A stretch of 10,449 nucleotides of DNA from Agromyces sp. Lineage in GTDB: Bacteria; Actinomycetota; Actinomycetes; Actinomycetales; Microbacteriaceae. Each line of letters starts with the position of its first letter. The first letter of the stretch is position 1. Where the stretch lies: assembly GCA_031178025.1 (NCBI GenBank), contig JAPSJU010000058.1:1-10449 (forward strand), in the 5' to 3' direction. Of the stretch, positions 6,845 to 10,449 are shown in pieces. A program made the translations under genes and the position numbers. The notes beneath the pieces are model-generated. The model worked only from the letters and a program-made list of their open reading frames with translations, had not been told where the DNA came from and searched no databases.

Positions 6845-8472
6845 TCTTCGATCGTATTTCCGGCTCGCCGTTCGGACACGGCCTTGACGTCTCGGTCGCG
6901 GGCCGGCCGGTACACGTCGAGGACCGCCGGCACGATGCGCACGGTCGTGCGATATCCGGGGCCGCGGTAGGCGGCGGAGGCCTCGGCAGGTCCCTCGACG
7001 GCGAGCTCTCCGTCATGGGCGAAGCCCGGCGGCTGGCCCTGCCGCGGCCGCACGAGCACCTCCAGCTCCACCGTCGAGAACGCCTCGACGCGCCGGGGCA
7101 GCAGCCGCAGCCGGCGCATCACCACGCTCACGCGTCGGCCGAAGGCGAGCGAGGCGGCCGCTCGCGCGCGGGATCCCGCGTGCAGCACGCGCACGTCGAG
7201 CAGCCCGCCGTCGAGGGTTCCGCGTTGCAGGGGGGCGACGACCTCGGGGTCGCTCGCGCCGATGCCGACGTAGAGCGACCACACCTGCGCACGCCGGCCG
7301 TTCATCACGACCGTGACGGGGTGCGCATGCCGAAGCACGCGCACGGCGGCGACGACCGCCGCGAGCCACTTGCCCAGGCGCGCCTCGCGCGCCTCACGGG
7401 CCGCCACGAAGTCGGCGTACACCCCGACCGAGGCGGTGTTCAGCACGGTGATCGGCTCCTCCTCGCCGAACCTCAGCTCGCCGACGTCGACTCGCACTCC
7501 CTCGCCCCGCTGCAGGGCGTCCACCGCGAGGTCGGCGGATGCCGCGCCCGATGCCCTGGCGAAGTGGTTGAAGGTGCCGCCCGGCACGACGAACAACGGC
7601 AGCCCTGCCGCGATCGCCTCGTGTGCGACCGCGGCGACCGTGCCGTCGCCCCCGCACACGCCGAGGACGTGCGGCGGCTCGCCGCGACCCAGCGCCTCCC
7701 GGGCGGCGGAGCCCGGATCCTCGCCGTCGTCGAGCACCCGCACCTCGGCGAGCGGAAGGCGCGCGGCGATGATCCGCAACGGGTCGGGCCGCACGAGGCT
7801 CGACCCCGAGAGGCGGTTCACGACGATGAAGACGCCCTCGCCCTGCTGCGACGCGGGGAGCGACCGGTCGGTGCCCGTCGGCGGCGGAAGTTCGGGCTCT
7901 CCGGGCTTCGGCGGAACGACGAGCGCGGTGAGGCCGGCCACGCCCGCGCCGAGCGTCAGGCCGCCCACGACGTCCGAGAGCCAGTGGGCGCCCGTGTGCA
8001 GCCGGGAGTAGGCGACGCCGAGCGCCGCGGGAACGAGCACCGCGCCGATGCGGGGACGCTCCAGCGCCACGCCGGCCGCGAACGCGGCCGCGCTCGCCGA
8101 GTGCCCGGATGGGAACGACGGCGTGATGGGCGGCTTGGGCAGGTGCCGTCCGATCGGGACGTCGGCGAGCAGTGGCCGGTCGCCGCCGAAGACCCGCTTC
8201 GCGATGAGGTTCGTGAGCGCGCTCGCGATCAGCAGCGAGGTGAGCCCTCGCGTCGACGCGCGCCGGCGGTGCAGCACGGCGAGCACGCCGGCGATCGACC
8301 ACCACAGCACCCCGCGGTCGGCGAAGCCCGACATGTGCGACCAGAACCGGTCGATCGCGGGATGGGTGTGCCGCCGGTTCACCGCGCGAGCGGCCGCCGC
8401 GTCCCACCGTCGCACCCATTTCGGCAGGATGCGGGTGCGCTGCACGGCGACGCGGACGTTCGACTGGGCCAC
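6841..8472 (-). CDS. Bifunctional PAP2 phosphatase / diacylglycerol kinase-like fusion
   Basis: 543 residues in two parts. Residues about 35-187 are a PAP2 (type 2 phosphatidate phosphatase) membrane domain with all three active-site motifs: K92-x6-R99-P100, PSGH (121-124) and SR-x5-H-x3-D (156-167). About five hydrophobic segments are visible (near 53-67, 76-91, 125-137, 142-156, 165-186). A Pro-rich linker (187-210) leads to a DAGK/YegS-type lipid kinase domain (about 212-520) with the nucleotide loop GGDGT (274-278) and PGGTFNHFA (297-305). Family knowledge: PAP2 dephosphorylates lipid phosphates and DAGK phosphorylates diacylglycerol or a similar lipid. Real substrates are unknown. GTG at 8472 is chosen because the reading is sensible from MAQSNV onwards and a promoter-like pair sits at leaderless spacing upstream. 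The downstream ligase gene is translationally coupled, suggesting a joint lipid role. Confidence 0.92.
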   Translation of the reverse strand: MAQSNVRVAVQRTRILPKWVRRWDAAAARAVNRRHTHPAIDRFWSHMSGFADRGVLWWSIAGVLAVLHRRRASTRGLTSLLIASALTNLIAKRVFGGDRPLLADVPIGRHLPKPPITPSFPSGHSASAAAFAAGVALERPRIGAVLVPAALGVAYSRLHTGAHWLSDVVGGLTLGAGVAGLTALVVPPKPGEPELPPPTGTDRSLPASQQGEGVFIVVNRLSGSSLVRPDPLRIIAARLPLAEVRVLDDGEDPGSAAREALGRGEPPHVLGVCGGDGTVAAVAHEAIAAGLPLFVVPGGTFNHFARASGAASADLAVDALQRGEGVRVDVGELRFGEEEPITVLNTASVGVYADFVAAREAREARLGKWLAAVVAAVRVLRHAHPVTVVMNGRRAQVWSLYVGIGASDPEVVAPLQRGTLDGGLLDVRVLHAGSRARAAASLAFGRRVSVVMRRLRLLPRRVEAFSTVELEVLVRPRQGQPPGFAHDGELAVEGPAEASAAYRGPGYRTTVRIVPAVLDVYRPARDRDVKAVSERRAGNTIEE

Positions 8473-8478
8473 GCCGCC

Positions 8479-8507
8479 AGCGTAGGGGCCATCCGCCGAG
8501 GAGTCAG
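8479..8507 (-). promoter_or_regulatory. Candidate promoter giving a leaderless mRNA for the PAP2-DAGK gene
   Basis: On the minus strand CTGACT (8507-8502; 4 of 6 to TTGACA) is followed after exactly 17 nt by TACGCT (8484-8479; keeps the T-A and last T of TATAAT). Six nt then separate it from the GTG at 8472, so transcription would begin at the start codon itself. No Shine-Dalgarno is visible before this GTG, which fits a leaderless start, common in actinobacteria. The match is only moderate and was judged by eye. Confidence 0.4.
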
Positions 8508-8553
8508 GGGGTTGCCACCGCCGATCGAGGAGCCCACCGGAACGCCGGGCCGC

Positions 8554-9192
8554 TCAGAGCAGGCCAAGCTCCATCGCCAGGGTGACCGCGCGAGTGCGGT
8601 CGTTGACGCCGAGCTTCTCGAACACGTGCATCAGGTGCGTCTTCACGGTCGCCTCGCCGATGTGCAGGGCGCGGCCGATCTCGGGGTTGGAACGCCCGTC
8701 GGCGACGAGGGCGAGCACCTCGCGCTCCCTCGGCGAGAGGGCGGGAGCGGCGGTGGAGGCCGCGTCAGCCCTGACCCGGGACACGAGCTTCGCGGCGATC
8801 GACGGCGCGAGCACGGTCCCCCCGGACGCGACGGCGCGGATCCCGGCGAGGATCTCCGCCTGCGGTGCCGCCTTCAGGAGGTAGCCGCTCGCGCCCGCCT
8901 CGATCGCCGCGAGGATGTGGTCGTCGGTCTCGTAGGTCGTGAGCACGAGCACGCGGGTGCCGTTGCCGGCGGCGACGATGCGCTCGGTGGCGCCCGCGCC
9001 GTCGATGCCGGGCATCCGCAGGTCCATGAGCACGAGGTCGGGCCGTCGGGAGGCGGCCAGCTCCACGGCTTCGGCGCCGTCCGCCGCTTCGCCGACCACC
9101 TCCATGCCGGGGGCCGTCTCGAGCAGGCCGACGATGCCGGCGCGCACGATCGGGTGGTCGTCGGCGACGAGGATGCGGATCGTGTCGGTCAT
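8554..9192 (-). CDS. NarL/LuxR-family response regulator of the second two-component pair
   Basis: 212 residues, typical for the family. The receiver domain (about 4-120) has D11-D12, the phospho-acceptor D57 in LVLMDLRMPGIDG, T85/T86 in VLVLTTYETDD and K107 in GYLLKAAP, all canonical. The DNA-binding domain (about 150-212) has LSPREREVLALVADGRSNPE and GEATVKTHLMHVFEKLGV. The ATG at 9192 overlaps the TGA of the kinase gene as ATGA, and GAGGAG (minus strand of 9201-9206) lies 8 nt upstream, so the start is firm. It is expected to be phosphorylated by that kinase and to control a promoter that probably lies upstream of the operon, beyond the window. The target is not visible here. The gene is followed by 81 bp of non-coding DNA before the PAP2-DAGK start. 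Confidence 0.95.
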   Translation of the reverse strand: MTDTIRILVADDHPIVRAGIVGLLETAPGMEVVGEAADGAEAVELAASRRPDLVLMDLRMPGIDGAGATERIVAAGNGTRVLVLTTYETDDHILAAIEAGASGYLLKAAPQAEILAGIRAVASGGTVLAPSIAAKLVSRVRADAASTAAPALSPREREVLALVADGRSNPEIGRALHIGEATVKTHLMHVFEKLGVNDRTRAVTLAMELGLL

Positions 9193-10364
9193 GCCGTGCG
9201 CTCCTCGTTCGCCCTCGGCACCACGACCCGCAGCCGCGAGCCCCCGCCGGGGCCCGGCCCGAACTCGAAGGCGCCGCCGACGAGCGCCGCGCGGTCGCGG
9301 ATGCCGGCGAGTCCGAACCCGCGTTCGCCGAGCGTCGACGCCGCGTCGCCCGGACCCCGCCCGTCGTCGGTCACGGTGAGCACGACCTCCGCCTCCGATG
9401 CGGCGACGGAGATCGCCGCCGACCGGGCGCGGGCGTGCTTGCGCACGTTCGCGAGCGCCTCCTGCGCGGAGCGGAGCAGCACGACCTCGAGCTCGCGGTC
9501 GAGGCCGGCGGCATCCGCCTCGACCGTGACGGCCACGTGCGTCTCGCGGGCGAACGCGGTCGCGAGCCGGCGCAGCGCGTCGCCGAGCCCTGCGGACGCC
9601 TCGACCGGCGTGAGCGAGGCGACGAGCCCTCGTGCCTCGGTGAGCGCCTCGCGTGCCATCGTCTCCATGAGCTCGATGTCGCGACGTGCGGATGCCGCGG
9701 CCTCGCCGCCGACCGGCTCCAGCCGGTTGCCGGCCCGTTGGGCGACCATGACGAGGCCGGTCAGGCTCTGCGCGATCGTGTCGTGGATCTCGCGGGCGAG
9801 CCGGGCCCGCTCGTCGGTCACCCCCGCGTCCCGGTGCATCGCGGCGAGCTGCCCCTGTGCCGCCTGCAGCTCCTCGAGGAGTCGTCCGCGCTCGTCCCCG
9901 TCCTCGGCGATGCGCGTGATCCAGAGCCCGAGCGCGACGCTGAAGCCCACCGAGAGCGCCGCGACCCCGAGCCCGGCGAGCAGTCCCTCGAGCCCGGAGC
10001 GGGCGACGTACCCGACGACGATCGCCGCGGCCACGAGCCCGTTGGCGACGAGGGCGCTGCGCAGCGTCGGCGCGGTCGACCAGACGAAGGGGTAGATGAA
10101 CGCCTGCAGGATCGCGAACGACGGTTCGAAGGAGGCGCCCACGGCGAGGATCACCGCGAAGGCGATCGAGATCACGAGGTGGGGAGCGAACTCCTCGCGA
10201 CCGACGTGCCGCCGCGCGTAGGCGACGTACACGACGAGGAACACCGCCGAGGCCGCCCAGGCACCCCGTTCGGGCGGCCCGTATGGCGGGTCGATGAGGG
10301 TGAGGAGCACGATGACGGATGCCGCGGCCAGCGCCGCGACATCCCACCACCTCCGGTTCTGCAT
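9189..10364 (-). CDS. Sensor histidine kinase, DesK/NarX-like (HisKA_3)
   Basis: 391 residues. The N-terminal half has about five to six membrane helices (near 7-24, 36-50, 62-78, 84-96, 103-120, 126-149) with only short loops, so the signal is probably sensed within the membrane. A coiled stretch (152-180) leads to the HisKA_3 helix, with phospho-acceptor H194 in LAREIHDTIAQSLTGL. The ATPase domain shows an N-box (QEALANVRKHA, N306), a G1 box DDGRG (333-337) and a G2 box RGFGLAGIRDR (348-358), all intact. AAGGTAG (minus strand of 10369-10375) is a fair ribosome site before the ATG at 10364. The gene starts 21 nt after the stop of the preceding same-strand gene, so it is likely in its operon. 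Kinases of this type commonly govern linked ABC transporters; here that partner is only guessed. Confidence 0.94.
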   Translation of the reverse strand: MQNRRWWDVAALAAASVIVLLTLIDPPYGPPERGAWAASAVFLVVYVAYARRHVGREEFAPHLVISIAFAVILAVGASFEPSFAILQAFIYPFVWSTAPTLRSALVANGLVAAAIVVGYVARSGLEGLLAGLGVAALSVGFSVALGLWITRIAEDGDERGRLLEELQAAQGQLAAMHRDAGVTDERARLAREIHDTIAQSLTGLVMVAQRAGNRLEPVGGEAAASARRDIELMETMAREALTEARGLVASLTPVEASAGLGDALRRLATAFARETHVAVTVEADAAGLDRELEVVLLRSAQEALANVRKHARARSAAISVAASEAEVVLTVTDDGRGPGDAASTLGERGFGLAGIRDRAALVGGAFEFGPGPGGGSRLRVVVPRANEERTA

Positions 10365-10385
10365 GCTGCTACCTTGGCACGCGCC

Positions 10386-10449
10386 TCAGGCGTCGCGCCG
10401 GATCCACCGGAACGTGAGCCGGCTCACGACCAGGCCGGCGACGAGCCAC
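10386..10449 (-). CDS. C-terminal end of an unidentified protein (window-edge fragment), possibly a membrane transporter subunit
   Basis: On the minus strand the frame entering at the window edge reads WLVAGLVVSRLTFRWIRRDA and ends at TGA (10388-10386). It has a hydrophobic stretch followed by a basic tail, as at the end of a membrane protein whose C-terminus is cytoplasmic. ABC-2 type permeases often end like this and often precede DesK-type kinases, but 20 residues are too few for a family call. The 21-nt gap to the kinase suggests one operon. Confidence 0.55.
   Translation of the reverse strand, partial: WLVAGLVVSRLTFRWIRRDA

Noticed and set aside
8525..8550. Short GC-rich inverted repeat (CCGG-AACG-CCGG) after the second regulator gene as a terminator
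   Set aside because: The stem is only about four base pairs, extension fails after mismatches, and no T-run follows. Such hairpins are expected by chance at this GC content.
8485..8567. Alternative ATG upstream of the PAP2-DAGK gene on the minus strand
   Set aside because: It is in another frame and opens a 62-codon frame without recognisable features.
6820..10095. Very long plus-strand open frame (1091 codons)
   Set aside because: It lies antisense to the PAP2-DAGK fusion and both second-pair signalling genes, all of which have clear family motifs. Composition is typical of a GC-rich shadow frame.
1..10449. CRISPR arrays, tRNA/rRNA genes, insertion sequences, phage or defence genes
   Set aside because: No spaced repeats, no RNA gene consensus, no transposase or nuclease motifs and no composition break were seen.

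Overview
This is a very GC-rich (by eye about 72-73 percent), densely packed actinobacterial chromosomal segment. Codon choice, a PspC-type histidine kinase locus, a PAP2-diacylglycerol kinase fusion and the N-terminal sequence of the acyl-CoA ligase fit Microbacteriaceae (Agromyces/Microbacterium-like). That placement is inference from style, not a database match. There are no RNA genes, mobile elements, CRISPR arrays or large gaps. The window holds nine genes: seven complete protein genes between two pieces cut by the window edges, plus one small membrane protein gene counted among the seven-plus set below.

Layout. (1) Bases 1-1083, plus strand: the 3' part of murB (UDP-N-acetylenolpyruvoylglucosamine reductase, peptidoglycan precursor synthesis). 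(2) Bases 1109-5135: a putative envelope-stress locus. A LiaF-like PspC membrane protein and a small two-helix membrane protein are on the minus strand. A PspC-domain histidine kinase and its NarL/LuxR-type response regulator run divergently on the plus strand. The 106-bp divergent gap carries two copies of ACCCTGAT exactly 11 bp apart, a good candidate operator. (3) Bases 5132-8472, minus strand: a lipid pair, a PAP2 phosphatase/diacylglycerol kinase-like fusion and a fatty acyl-CoA ligase, joined by an ATGA overlap. (4) Bases 8554-10449, minus strand: a second DesK/NarL-type histidine kinase and response regulator, preceded by the last 20 residues of another protein, perhaps a membrane transporter subunit.

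How the genes may work together. The common theme is the cell envelope: murB makes wall precursor, the PspC system probably senses membrane or wall stress, and the lipid pair may remodel or recycle phosphatidate and fatty acids. The second two-component pair probably regulates the membrane-protein operon it sits in. Gene spacing is extreme: three ATGA start/stop overlaps (1465-1468, 6841-6844, 9189-9192), one 8-nt overlap (4458-4465), and two convergent genes sharing a single CTAG for both stops (5132-5135).

Most novel-looking points: the 11-bp-spaced repeat centred between the divergent PspC genes, the fusion enzyme whose two active sites are predicted on opposite membrane faces, and a strong excess of the hexamer CGGATG/CATCCG across genes. 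None of these amounts to a clear new defence or mobile system. The window is mostly ordinary actinobacterial chromosome with an interesting envelope-sensing module.
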